64,000 bases of DNA from Nocardia alba NBRC 108234 (GTDB lineage: Bacteria > Actinomycetota > Actinomycetes > Mycobacteriales > Mycobacteriaceae), in assembly GCF_001612665.1 (NCBI RefSeq), contig NZ_BDAX01000018.1:310001-374000 (forward strand), written 5' to 3'. The position numbers and the translations under genes are program-made. The notes beneath the pieces are model-generated. The model saw only the letters and a list, made by a program, of their open reading frames with translations. It searched no databases and was not told the DNA's origin. Numbering within the stretch: the stretch's first letter is position 1; each line of letters begins with the position of its first letter. Below, piece after piece: positions 41,545-50,108 of this stretch.

Positions 41545-42498
41545 TCAGAGCGTATCGGAGTAGTCCGACACCGGGCGCGGGGTTTTCTCGGGCTCACGGA
41601 CCGGATCGGCGGACGCCACCGGCTCGGGGGTCTCCAGCGGAGAGGCCTCTTCGTCATCGAGCGCGCCCCAGCTCTCCGCGGCCTCCCGGCGGGCCTTGCG
41701 CGCGTCACTGAACCGCGCGAATTGCACGGCGAACTCGAACAGCACGGTCAGCGCGATCGCCAACGCCAGCATCGAGAACGGGTCCTGCGGTGTGACGATC
41801 GCGGCGAAGACGAACAGGCCGAAGATGATCCCGCGCCGCCACGCCTTGAGCTTGGTGTAGGGCAGCACCCCGACCAGGTTCAGTCCGATGATGATCAAGG
41901 GTGTCTCGAAGCTGACGCCGAAGATGATCAGCAGCTGGATGATGAAGCCGAAGTACTGATTACCGCTGAGCGCGGTGATCTGGACGTTGTCGCCGATGGT
42001 CATCAGGAACGACAACGCGTGCGACACCACCACGTAGGCCAGCACCGCGCCCGTCACGAACAGCACCGAGCCCGTCACCACGAAACCGACCGCGAGCCTG
42101 CGTTCCTTCGCGTACAGCCCCGGGGTGATGAACGCCCACAGCTGATACAGCCAGAACGGTGTCGCGATCACCACACCGGCGGTGAACCCGACCTTCAACC
42201 GGAGCATGAACTGGTCGAAGGGGCCGGTGGCGAGCAATCGGCAGGCGCCGTCGGGAGTCAGGCTGGCCCGCGCCGATTCGGGCAGTGCGCAGTAGGGGCC
42301 GCGCAAGATCTCGCCCAGGCTCTCCAACCCGAAAAGCGTGTGCGCGTACCAGAAGAAGCCGATCAGGGTGGTCACCGCGATCGCGGCCAGTGCCAGCAAC
42401 AGCCGGGTGCGCAGTTCCTGCAGGTGCTCGACCAACGACATGGTGCCGTCGGGATTCGTCCTGCGCTTGGTGCGCCGGGGATCGAACGGAATGCGCAT
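41545..42498 (-). CDS. tatC: Twin-arginine translocase subunit TatC
   Basis: A 317-residue TatC, the signal-peptide receptor of the Tat pathway. The family start MSLVEHLQELRTRLLLALAA, the extracytoplasmic loop, PFWLYQLWAFITPGLY and the six-helix core to about residue 255 are present. A charged tail of about 55 residues (Glu/Pro-rich) is typical of this lineage. It lies between tatA and helY, 98 bp after tatA. Confidence 0.95.
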   Translation of the reverse strand: MRIPFDPRRTKRRTNPDGTMSLVEHLQELRTRLLLALAAIAVTTLIGFFWYAHTLFGLESLGEILRGPYCALPESARASLTPDGACRLLATGPFDQFMLRLKVGFTAGVVIATPFWLYQLWAFITPGLYAKERRLAVGFVVTGSVLFVTGAVLAYVVVSHALSFLMTIGDNVQITALSGNQYFGFIIQLLIIFGVSFETPLIIIGLNLVGVLPYTKLKAWRRGIIFGLFVFAAIVTPQDPFSMLALAIALTVLFEFAVQFARFSDARKARREAAESWGALDDEEASPLETPEPVASADPVREPEKTPRPVSDYSDTL

Positions 42499-42556
42499 GG
42501 TGGGTGGTGGCCTCTAACCTCGGATCGGCGACAACTCGTGACGAGACAGCATTCGG

Positions 42557-42584
42557 CCCCGGAGCGGCGCCTACCACTCCGGGG
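42557..42584. terminator. Stem-loop between tatA and tatC
   Basis: CCCCGGAG (42557-42564) and CTCCGGGG (42577-42584) form a perfect 8-bp stem with a 12-nt loop, 12 bp after the tatA stop on the minus strand. It may attenuate readthrough and set a tatA:tatC ratio, since TatA is needed in excess. Confidence 0.5.
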
Positions 42585-42596
42585 TAATTGCCCAGG

Positions 42597-42869
42597 TCAG
42601 AGGGTTTTGTGGCCCTGCTGCGGCTCGACGATCGGGGTCTGCGCCTGCGTCGTCGACGCGGACAACTGCTGCTGCGGCGCGGGGGTGGCCGGGGTGGCCG
42701 CCGGTGCGTCGGACGGCGCCGACTCCGCCTGCATCTGTCCGACCTCGCTCTTGAAGATGCGCAGCGAGCGACCGAGACCGCGCGCCGCGTCGGGAAGCCG
42801 CTTCGCGCCGAAGAGCAGAACGAACAGCAACGCGATGATCAGCAGGTGCGTCCAGCTGAACGTGCCCAT
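42597..42869 (-). CDS. tatA: Twin-arginine translocase subunit TatA
   Basis: A 90-residue TatA: one membrane helix (residues 3-20, FSWTHLLIIALLFVLLFG), the hinge and amphipathic helix AKRLPDAARGLGRSLRIFKSE, and a Pro/Ala/Gln-rich cytoplasmic tail. It forms the pore-like part of the translocase for folded proteins. ATG 42869 has GGAGGT 9 nt upstream. TatB is not in the window. Confidence 0.95.
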   Translation of the reverse strand: MGTFSWTHLLIIALLFVLLFGAKRLPDAARGLGRSLRIFKSEVGQMQAESAPSDAPAATPATPAPQQQLSASTTQAQTPIVEPQQGHKTL

Positions 42870-42960
42870 TATCAGATACCTCCAAAGACTGTGTGATTAC
42901 CGATGCTACCTGTGTTCGGAGCGCGGCGGACGCCCATCCGCTGTGAAGTTGGCCAGGCAT

Positions 42961-43989
42961 TCAGTCCTCGACAGCGGCCGCCGCCCCGGTCAGCTCCGCG
43001 AACAGCCGAGTTCCGGTGAACCGTACGGGGTCGCCGGACTCGGCGATCCTGATCAGTTCCGTCAACCGGCGGTTGACCGGCGTCGGATGCCCGACCATCT
43101 CACCGAGGCGCACGATTTCCCCGCACAACCACGCGATTTCGGTACGCCGACCGAGCGCCAGATCGTCGGCCATCGACGAGCGGGCGAGCGGGTCGATGGC
43201 GAGCACCCGCGCGAACACCCGCCGGAAGACCGCATCGGGAACCCGCAGCAGATGCACCATCAACTCGGGCGGAACGGGGGTGAGCCGCGCGGGCCGAATT
43301 CGCGCAGTGTTCATCACGACGAGGGCCTCGGCCTGGGTCAGCGCGAGGCAGCGGCGGTAGTCGCGCTCGGCGAGCTCCTCGCGCAGCGGCCGGCCCGACA
43401 GCGCGTTGATCGGGTTGTTCAGATTCAGCAGCAGCTTCGCCCACTGCACCGGGCGCAGGTCACGGTGGCGGCGCAACGGCAGGCCCGCCGCCCGGAACCG
43501 GTCGGCGAAGCGGTCGACCACCGGGTCGTCCTGGATCGCGAGGTCGCCGTCGCTGGCGCGGTGGAATCGCCCGCGACCGCTGTGCACCACGTTGAACATC
43601 ACCATCCCGGCCAGTGCGATGCTGGTCGGCAGGATCTCCCTGATCACGCCGGCGTTGCCGATGCCGTTCTGCAGGCTCACGACCGGCGTGCCGGGGCGCA
43701 ACCGGCCCGCGACGGCGCGGACCGCCGCGGCGGTATCGGCCGATTTCACGGTGACCAGGACCAGGTCGGCCAACTCGGGTTCGTCGGGCTCGAGCGCGAG
43801 CCCGAACCGGTCGGGCGCCACCTCGGTCGAGCCGCCGTCCAGGTCGGTCAGGCGCAGGCCGTGTTCGGCGATGTCGTCGAGGATCCGCTGACGGCCGACG
43901 AAGATCACGTCCATGCCCGCGGCGGCCAGGTGACCGCCGAGGTACACCCCGACGCTGCCCGCACCGAGGACCAGTACTCGCTGACTCAC
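42961..43989 (-). CDS. Ketopantoate reductase family protein (PanE/ApbA-like)
   Basis: A 342-residue oxidoreductase with the N-terminal Rossmann motif VLVLGAGSVGVYLGGHLAAA, VTVKSADT, SLQNGIGN (the conserved Gln-Asn-Gly) and the catalytic lysine in QWAKLLLNLNNPINAL. It would reduce 2-dehydropantoate or another 2-keto acid with NADPH. GTG 43989 lies inside the pafC stop (GTGA), so it is translationally coupled to pafC. Mycobacteria, as I recall, have no gene here, so this is a lineage-specific insertion. Confidence 0.85.
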   Translation of the reverse strand: MSQRVLVLGAGSVGVYLGGHLAAAGMDVIFVGRQRILDDIAEHGLRLTDLDGGSTEVAPDRFGLALEPDEPELADLVLVTVKSADTAAAVRAVAGRLRPGTPVVSLQNGIGNAGVIREILPTSIALAGMVMFNVVHSGRGRFHRASDGDLAIQDDPVVDRFADRFRAAGLPLRRHRDLRPVQWAKLLLNLNNPINALSGRPLREELAERDYRRCLALTQAEALVVMNTARIRPARLTPVPPELMVHLLRVPDAVFRRVFARVLAIDPLARSSMADDLALGRRTEIAWLCGEIVRLGEMVGHPTPVNRRLTELIRIAESGDPVRFTGTRLFAELTGAAAAVED

Positions 43990-44969
43990 GCGGGTTCGGT
44001 CTCCCCTACCAGCCCGGCGGCCGCGTAGGCGGCCAGGGCGGCATCGGCACGCCTGCGCACCGCGTCCACCAGCTCCGGTGGTCCGAGCACGGTGACGCCG
44101 GTACCGAAGCCGAGCAGCAGCCGAGCCATCCAGTCCGGCGAGGCGAAGCGCATGCCCGCCTCGATGCTGCCGTCGGCGCGCGACTGGATGCGGTGCATGG
44201 GGTACTGGTCGAGCACCCACGCGTAGTCGGCGCGCAGTCGCAGCCGGGCCAGCGGTACGTCGGGGTCGTCCTGGAACAGGTCGAGGGCCGCGGCGTCGTT
44301 GGCGGCGTGGCTCGGCGCGTGGGCCGGTTCGTCGAGTTCGGTGGCGTCCTCGATCCGATCGAAACGGAACAGCCGAACGCCTTCGGCCTGTCTGCACCAC
44401 GCCTGCAGATAGCTGTTGTTGTCGACCAGCACCACCCGGATCGGGTCGACGATGCGCTCGGACACCTCGTCGCGGCTGGCGGAGTAGTAGACCAGGCGTA
44501 GCGCCCGCGCATCGGCGAGCGCGGCGCGCACGGTCGCGACCACCGGCTTCTCGACCGGGACCTCGACCGGTTTGCCCGCGATGACGGCATCGGTGCTGGC
44601 GATCGCCGATTCGATCTTGGCGATGGCGGCGTGCGCGGCGGTCGGGTCGACCATGCCCGGCATCTCCACGATCGAGCGCAGCGCCACCAACAGCGCGGTG
44701 GCCTCGGTGGAGGTCAGCCGCAGTGGCCGCTCGATGCCCGCCGAGAAGGTGACCTCGATGCTCTCCTCGGAGAACGACAGATCGATGAGGTCGCCGGGAC
44801 CGTAGCCGGGCAATCCGCACATCCACAGCTGATTGAGGTCACTCATCAGCTGTTTGGTGGTGACACCCAGTTCGGCGGCGGCCTCGGCCGCGCTGATACC
44901 CGGGTGCGCGAGTAAGTACGGCACCATATTCAGCAGGCGCGAAAGGCGTAGGGACAGACGCGAACTCAC
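43986..44969 (-). CDS. pafC: WYL-domain regulator PafC
   Basis: A 327-residue protein with a winged helix (PYLLAHPGISAAEAAAELGV) and a WYL domain (LRLVYYSASRDEVSERIVDP, SYLQAWCRQAEGVRLFRFDRI), followed by the WCX extension. With PafB it forms the activator of the RecA-independent DNA-damage response in mycobacteria. GTG 44969 overlaps the pafB stop (GTGA). Confidence 0.93.
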   Translation of the reverse strand: MSSRLSLRLSRLLNMVPYLLAHPGISAAEAAAELGVTTKQLMSDLNQLWMCGLPGYGPGDLIDLSFSEESIEVTFSAGIERPLRLTSTEATALLVALRSIVEMPGMVDPTAAHAAIAKIESAIASTDAVIAGKPVEVPVEKPVVATVRAALADARALRLVYYSASRDEVSERIVDPIRVVLVDNNSYLQAWCRQAEGVRLFRFDRIEDATELDEPAHAPSHAANDAAALDLFQDDPDVPLARLRLRADYAWVLDQYPMHRIQSRADGSIEAGMRFASPDWMARLLLGFGTGVTVLGPPELVDAVRRRADAALAAYAAAGLVGETEPA

Positions 44970-45961
44970 GACGTGACCTCCGTGTGGTCGAGTACCGACC
45001 GTAGCCGGTTCATCACGTCGGCGCGCAGTTGCGGTGGTTCCAGGACCAGAACGTCGGGGCCGAGACCGGTGATCAGCCGGGCCACCCAGTCGCGGGATCG
45101 CACCGGTACCTCGAGCACCGAGCCGGGGCGTCCGCCCAGGTCACGGGTATCGACCTCGGTACCGATGCGGCGCAATTCGCGACCACGCCCCTTGGCGACC
45201 CACACGGTGGCCGATCCGGTGACGGGCGCGTCGCCGGTGACCCGGTCGACGATGGCGCGCAGATCGGTGTGCGCGGGCTTGTGGACCGCGTCGACGGGAC
45301 CGTACGGCCGCACCTCGCCGCCGATCCGCGACAGCCGGAACGTGCGGACGGCATCGCGTTCGCGGTCGTGCCCGACCAGGTACCAGCGCCCGTGCCGGGT
45401 CACCACGCCCCACGGTTCGACATCGCGGGTCACGAACGGGTCGGTGATGGCGCTGTGGTGGCCGAATCGCACCGCCTGCCCCGCGTCGATCGCCGCGAGC
45501 AGTGCGCGCAACACCGGCTCCGACCCCCGGGTCCGCGCGGGAACCGCGGGTACCGAGACCCCGACGTTGTCGGTCTCGACGGTGACCCCGGCCGCGCGCA
45601 GCTTCAACAGCGCGCCCTCGGCCGCGCCCGCCAGTTCCGGGGAGGCCCACATCTGCACCGCGACGGCGACCGCCGCCGCTTCCTCGCTGGACAGGTCGAT
45701 ATCGGGCAGCTCGTAGGCGTCCCGGTTGATCCGGTACCCCTCGAGGGTGGAGAACCTGCCCACCGGACCGACTTCCAAGGGGATGCCCAGATCGCGCAAT
45801 TCGTTCTTGTCACGCTCGAACATCCGGCTGAACGCCTCGTCGGTCGCGGAGTCCTCGTAACCGGCCACGCTGGCGCGAATACGTTCCGCGCTCAGGAACT
45901 GCCTGGTCGACAGCAGCGCGATGACAAGATTCATCAGCCGCTCGACCTTGGATATCGCCAC
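44966..45961 (-). CDS. pafB: WYL-domain regulator PafB
   Basis: A 331-residue paralogue of PafC with the same order: N-terminal helix-turn-helix (KVERLMNLVIALLSTRQFLS), then WYL (VRFGHHSAITDPFVTRDVEP, RWYLVGHDRERDAVRTFRLSRI) and WCX. GTG 45961 follows TACCCT (45974-45969) by 7 nt, so pafBC has its own leaderless promoter here. In mycobacteria pafB follows pafA directly; here about 6 kb of acyl-CoA genes separates them. Confidence 0.93.
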   Translation of the reverse strand: MAISKVERLMNLVIALLSTRQFLSAERIRASVAGYEDSATDEAFSRMFERDKNELRDLGIPLEVGPVGRFSTLEGYRINRDAYELPDIDLSSEEAAAVAVAVQMWASPELAGAAEGALLKLRAAGVTVETDNVGVSVPAVPARTRGSEPVLRALLAAIDAGQAVRFGHHSAITDPFVTRDVEPWGVVTRHGRWYLVGHDRERDAVRTFRLSRIGGEVRPYGPVDAVHKPAHTDLRAIVDRVTGDAPVTGSATVWVAKGRGRELRRIGTEVDTRDLGGRPGSVLEVPVRSRDWVARLITGLGPDVLVLEPPQLRADVMNRLRSVLDHTEVTS

Positions 45962-46223
45962 CCGCTAGAGGGTAATGGTCGCGCCCACTCCCCCGCGCGT
46001 CGGCGCACACTTGCGCCACGGCCCCGGCGACTACGGGAACCGCCACCGCAAGATCATCATCGGCGTCGCGCCGAAAGGCACGGTCGAAACCGTCGAGCGC
46101 TACCGCACCGATGGCAGCGGCCGACGACGCGGCCCTGCGCGCGGCATTCCGCTCAGCGCCGCAGAACAGAGCCAGGTCGCCGAACCTGCCGTGGCGAGTC
46201 AGGATGGCTCGCCACGGCGGATC
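45962..46223. other. 262-bp gap between pafB and the acyl-CoA operon
   Basis: It holds the pafB promoter at one end and the operon terminator at the other. A plus-strand frame from ATG 45975 is open, but it runs on through the antisense of the MaoC gene, has no Shine-Dalgarno and resembles nothing I know, so I do not call it a gene. Confidence 0.4.
46188..46218 (-). terminator. Terminator hairpin of the acyl-CoA operon
   Basis: GCCGTGGCGAG (46188-46198) and CTCGCCACGGC (46208-46218) form a perfect 11-bp stem with a 9-nt loop, 5 bp after the MaoC stop. It should end the five-gene transcript before pafB. Confidence 0.75.
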
Positions 46224-46679
46224 TCACAGCAGGCAGCGGGCGATGGAATCGGCCACACACGCCGGGCGGTCGGCGTTCTCCAGTTCGACGGTCACGTGGC
46301 GGTGCACTTGGACGCCGCCGGTGACCTCGGTGACCTCGGTGAGGGTGAGGTGGGCGCGGATGCGGCTGTCGACCGGGACGGGAGTGAGGAAGCGGACACG
46401 GTCGAGTCCGTAGTTGATGCCCGCCTTGGCCGCGCTGACGCTCATGATCTGCTGGGTCATCGGCACGATCAGCGACAGGGTGAGAAAGCCGTGGGCGATG
46501 GTGGTGCCGTAGGGGCCCGCGGCGGCGCGTTCGGCGTCGACGTGGATCCACTGGTGGTCGCCGGTGGCCTCGGCGAACAGGTCGATGCGCCGCTGGTCGA
46601 TGGTGATCCAGTCGCTGGGGTCGAGTTCGGTGCCGACCGCTGCCCGCAGGGCATCGAAATCAGCGAAATCCGTGGTCAT
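46224..46679 (-). CDS. MaoC-type (R)-specific enoyl-CoA hydratase
   Basis: A 151-residue single-hotdog hydratase. The signature FAEATGDHQWIHVD holds the catalytic Asp and His, and the substrate-side strand is GPYGTTIAHGFLTLSL. It hydrates 2-enoyl-CoA to (R)-3-hydroxyacyl-CoA. Its ATG overlaps the stop of the acyl-CoA ligase (ATGA), so it is the last gene of the coupled operon. Confidence 0.9.
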   Translation of the reverse strand: MTTDFADFDALRAAVGTELDPSDWITIDQRRIDLFAEATGDHQWIHVDAERAAAGPYGTTIAHGFLTLSLIVPMTQQIMSVSAAKAGINYGLDRVRFLTPVPVDSRIRAHLTLTEVTEVTGGVQVHRHVTVELENADRPACVADSIARCLL

Positions 46680-48169
46680 GCCATTCCTCCGAAACGTTGG
46701 CGCAGTGCGCGTTTGAGAACTTTATGGGTCGGGCCGAGCGGTAGCTCGGTGACGAATTCGACGCGGCGCGGGTACTTGTATTTCGCGACCTGCTGCTTGG
46801 CGAAGTCGATCACTTCCCGCTCGGTCACCGCACCCTCCGGCACGACGACCGCCACGATCTCCTCACCGTAGTGCGGGTCGGGCACGCCGATCACCGCCAC
46901 CTGAGCGATCCGCGGGTGGCGCATCAGCGCCGCTTCGACCTCGGTCGGATACACGTTGAACCCGCCGCGCAGGATCATCTCTTTGATCCGGTCGACGATG
47001 CGCACCCGACCGGTCTCATCCCTGGTACCGAGGTCGCCGGTCCGGAACCACCCGTCCACCACCGCCGCGGCGGTCGCCTCCGGCCTGCCGGTGTAGCCGC
47101 TGAACACGTTGTGGCCGCGCACCACCACCTCGCCGACGTCACCGACGGGCACCAGTTCGATGCGGTCGGTGATCGCGGGATCGGCGATATCCACGTCGAC
47201 GCCCCACACCGCATGTCCGACGGTGCCCGCCTCGGTGCCGAAGCACGGCTGGTTCACCGCCGCGGTCGGCGAGGTCTCCGACAGGCCGTACCCCTCGAGC
47301 ACGGGCGCGTGGAAGATCCGCTCGAAGTCCTCGAGCACGGCGACGGGCAGCGCGGCGCCACCGCTGATACACAGTTTCAGTGTCGGCAGCACCGGCGCCG
47401 AACCGGCCGCCTCGATCAACGACAGATACATCGTCGGCACGCCGTGGAACAGATCGATCCGCTCGGCCGCCATCAGCGAAATCGCTTCGGCGGCATCGAA
47501 TCTCGGCATCAGCACCAGGGTAGCGCCGATTCGCCACTGCGAATTCATCGACACCGTCTGCCCGAACACGTGAAACAGCGGCAGCGCGCCGAGGGCGATG
47601 TCGTCGCGGTGGATCTCGTTGGCGTCGAAGGTGTTCACCGTCGCGCACATCACCATATTGAGGTGGCTGAGCTCGGCGCCCTTGGGTGTGCCGGTGGTGC
47701 CGCTGGTGTAGAAGACGACCGCCGTGTCGAGGGGGCTACGCGAAACGAAGTTCGAGATCGCCACGCCGACAAGCTCTTCGGGCGCCACGACATCGACACC
47801 CGCGCCGTTCGCCGCCGCGGTCCCGGCCGCCGCGACCATTGGATGGCAGATCAGCATCGAGGCGCCGCTGTCGCGCAGCACGTACTCCATCTCCGGCGCG
47901 GTGAGCAGCAGATGGACCGGCACCACCGTCGCGCCCGCGGCCAGGATGGCGAAGTAGGCGCGCGGGAAGTCGGCGGTGTTGGGGCACAACAGCGCTACCC
48001 GGTCGCCGGGTCGCACACCGCGCGCGATCAGCGCACCCGCCTGTTCGCGGGCTTCGCGCCACAGCTCGGCGAAGGTGATGCGGTGCGCACCCTCGATCAG
48101 CGCGAGGTGATGCGGTCGGCGCCGGGCGGGTTCGGCGAGAATGCTCGCCAGGGAAAGAGTGGCGTTCAC
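46676..48169 (-). CDS. Acyl-CoA synthetase (AMP-binding)
   Basis: A 497-residue ANL-family ligase. The P-loop is YTSGTTGTPKGAE, the adenylate motif YGLSETSP, then DGWFRTGDLGTRD and the C-terminal hinge DRIKEMILRGGFNVYP, with the catalytic lysine in GPTHKVLKRALR. It activates a carboxylic acid, chain length unknown, to the CoA ester and so feeds the operon. GTG 48169 overlaps the acyl-CoA dehydrogenase stop (GTGA). Confidence 0.92.
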   Translation of the reverse strand: MNATLSLASILAEPARRRPHHLALIEGAHRITFAELWREAREQAGALIARGVRPGDRVALLCPNTADFPRAYFAILAAGATVVPVHLLLTAPEMEYVLRDSGASMLICHPMVAAAGTAAANGAGVDVVAPEELVGVAISNFVSRSPLDTAVVFYTSGTTGTPKGAELSHLNMVMCATVNTFDANEIHRDDIALGALPLFHVFGQTVSMNSQWRIGATLVLMPRFDAAEAISLMAAERIDLFHGVPTMYLSLIEAAGSAPVLPTLKLCISGGAALPVAVLEDFERIFHAPVLEGYGLSETSPTAAVNQPCFGTEAGTVGHAVWGVDVDIADPAITDRIELVPVGDVGEVVVRGHNVFSGYTGRPEATAAAVVDGWFRTGDLGTRDETGRVRIVDRIKEMILRGGFNVYPTEVEAALMRHPRIAQVAVIGVPDPHYGEEIVAVVVPEGAVTEREVIDFAKQQVAKYKYPRRVEFVTELPLGPTHKVLKRALRQRFGGMA

Positions 48170-49323
48170 AAGCCCATCTCCTTGGCGATGATCATCTTCA
48201 TCACCTCGCTGGTGCCGCCGTAGATCCGGTTGACCCGGTTGTCGGCGTAGAGGCGGGCCACCGGGTACTCGTTGATGTAGCCGTAGCCGCCGTGCAATTG
48301 CAGGCAGCGGTCGATCACCCGCGAGGCCACCTCGGAGCAGAACAGTTTGGCCGAGGCCGCGTCGGCCGCGGTGAGCTCGTCGCGATCGAGTGCCTCCAGC
48401 GCCCGGTCGACGACCGCCTCGGCGGCGTCGACCTCGGCCTGACAGGCGGCCAGCTCGAATTTGGTGTTCTGGAACTGCGCGACGGGCTGGCCGAAAACGC
48501 TACGGCCCCTGGTGTATTCGAGGGTGAAGCGGATCGCGGCCTTGGCCTGGGCATAGGCGCCGAGCGCGATCGACAGCCGTTCCTGGGGCAGATTCTGGCC
48601 CAGGTAGCGAAAACCCTTGTCCGCCTCCCCCAACAGGTCCGATACCGGAACCCGCACGTCGGTGAAGGACAGCTCGGCGGTGTCGGAGACCTTCAGTCCC
48701 AGTTTGTCCAGCTTGCGTCCCACCGCGTACCCCGGCGAGGTCGTATCGACGACGAGCAGCGAGATCCCGTGGCGGCGATCGGTATCCGACGGCGGGGCGG
48801 TCCGCGCGCACACGATCACACGGTCGGCGTGCACGCCGCCGGTGATGAAGGTCTTGGCACCGTTGAGCACATAGTGGGTGCCGTCCTCGGACAGCTGTGC
48901 GGTGGTGCGCATTCCGGCGAGATCGGAGCCGGTGCCCGGCTCGGTCATCGCGATCGCGAACATGATCTCGCCCGAGATGAACCCCGGCAGCCAGCGCTGC
49001 TTCTGCTCGTCGGTCGCGAGGTTCTTCAGATACGGCAGACACAGGCCGACGTGCACGCCGGAACCACCGAAAGACACACCGGCGCGGGTGGTTTCCTCCA
49101 CCAGGATCGCCTGGAACTTGAACGATTCGATGCCGGCGCCACCGTATTGCTCGGGTACCTCGATCCCGAACACACCGAGGTCGGCCAGCTCGGTGTAGAA
49201 CTCGCGCGGCACGATGCCCGCCTCGTACCACTGGTCGTAGACCGGCGCGACCCGCGATTCGATGAACGCCCGCGCGGTCTTGCGGAATGCTTCGTGCTCG
49301 TCGTTGAAAACTGTTCTCTGCAT
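48166..49323 (-). CDS. Acyl-CoA dehydrogenase (first of two)
   Basis: A 385-residue flavoprotein that oxidises acyl-CoA to 2-enoyl-CoA. Signature stretches are MTEPGTGSDLAGMRTTA, the dimer segment YTRGRSVFGQPVAQFQNTKF, and LHGGYGYINEYPVARLYADN with YGGTSEVMKMIIAKE at the C-terminus. I start it at ATG 49323, where the family N-terminus (QRTVFNDEHEAFRKTARAFI) begins. It lies 16 bp after fabG-like and overlaps the ligase by 4 nt. Confidence 0.92.
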   Translation of the reverse strand: MQRTVFNDEHEAFRKTARAFIESRVAPVYDQWYEAGIVPREFYTELADLGVFGIEVPEQYGGAGIESFKFQAILVEETTRAGVSFGGSGVHVGLCLPYLKNLATDEQKQRWLPGFISGEIMFAIAMTEPGTGSDLAGMRTTAQLSEDGTHYVLNGAKTFITGGVHADRVIVCARTAPPSDTDRRHGISLLVVDTTSPGYAVGRKLDKLGLKVSDTAELSFTDVRVPVSDLLGEADKGFRYLGQNLPQERLSIALGAYAQAKAAIRFTLEYTRGRSVFGQPVAQFQNTKFELAACQAEVDAAEAVVDRALEALDRDELTAADAASAKLFCSEVASRVIDRCLQLHGGYGYINEYPVARLYADNRVNRIYGGTSEVMKMIIAKEMGL

Positions 49324-49339
49324 GATGTCTGTCCGCACT

Positions 49340-50092
49340 CTAGAGACGGCGTCCGCCGTCGACGTACACGGTTTGTCCGGTGACGAATCCGGCATTGTCG
49401 GAGGCCAGGAACGCCACCACATTCGCGATATCGGCGGGCACGCCGACCCGTCGCAGCGGGGTGATCGCGGCGGTCTTCGCCTGCAGGTCCTCGGCGCTCA
49501 CCCCCATCCGCGCCGCGGTGGCCGCGGTCATCTCGGTGGCGATGAAGCCCGGGGCGACGGCGTTGACACGGATCCCGAACGGTCCGAGTTCCATGGCGAG
49601 GGTGCGGGTCAGACCCTGGATGCCCGCTTTGGCCGCCGCGTAGTTGGCCTGACCGCGGTTGCCGAGTGCCGACACGCTCGAGGTGTTGACTATGGCGCCG
49701 CCGCCGTTGTCCACCATGTGCTTCTGCGCGGCCTTGCTACACAGGAACGCTCCGCGCAGGTGCACCGCCATGACGGTGTCCCAGTCCTGCACTGACATCT
49801 TGAACAGCAGGTTGTCGCGCAGTACGCCCGCGTTGTTCACGAGCACGTCGAGTGAGCCGAACGCGGACACGGTGCGCGCGACGGCGTCGGCCACCTGCGC
49901 CTCGTCGGCGACATCGCAGCCCAGGCCGATGGCGGTGCCACCCGCCGCGTTGATCTTCCCGGCGGCCAGCACCGCGGCATCGGCGTCGAGATCGACGACG
50001 GCCACGACGCATCCGTCGTCGGCCAGGCGGGCGGCGGTCGCGGCGCCGATGCCGCGGGCCGCCCCGGTGACGAGGGCGGTTCTGTGGGTCAT
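49340..50092 (-). CDS. 3-oxoacyl reductase-type SDR (FabG-like)
   Basis: A 250-residue classical SDR: TGAARGIGAATAARLADDG, NNAG, the Ser of NTSSVSALGNRGQANYAAAK with YxxxK, and the C-terminal TGQTVYVDGG. In this operon it would interconvert 3-hydroxy- and 3-ketoacyl-CoA, the step after the MaoC hydratase. ATG 50092 has AGGAG 8 nt upstream. It follows the second acyl-CoA dehydrogenase by 16 bp. Confidence 0.9.
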   Translation of the reverse strand: MTHRTALVTGAARGIGAATAARLADDGCVVAVVDLDADAAVLAAGKINAAGGTAIGLGCDVADEAQVADAVARTVSAFGSLDVLVNNAGVLRDNLLFKMSVQDWDTVMAVHLRGAFLCSKAAQKHMVDNGGGAIVNTSSVSALGNRGQANYAAAKAGIQGLTRTLAMELGPFGIRVNAVAPGFIATEMTAATAARMGVSAEDLQAKTAAITPLRRVGVPADIANVVAFLASDNAGFVTGQTVYVDGGRRL

Positions 50093-50108
50093 GGGTCGTA
50101 CTCCTGTG

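Noticed and set aside
45975..46871. Long plus-strand open frame after pafB
   Set aside because: Beyond its first ~80 codons it is the antisense of the MaoC and CoA-ligase genes; no Shine-Dalgarno or family resemblance.
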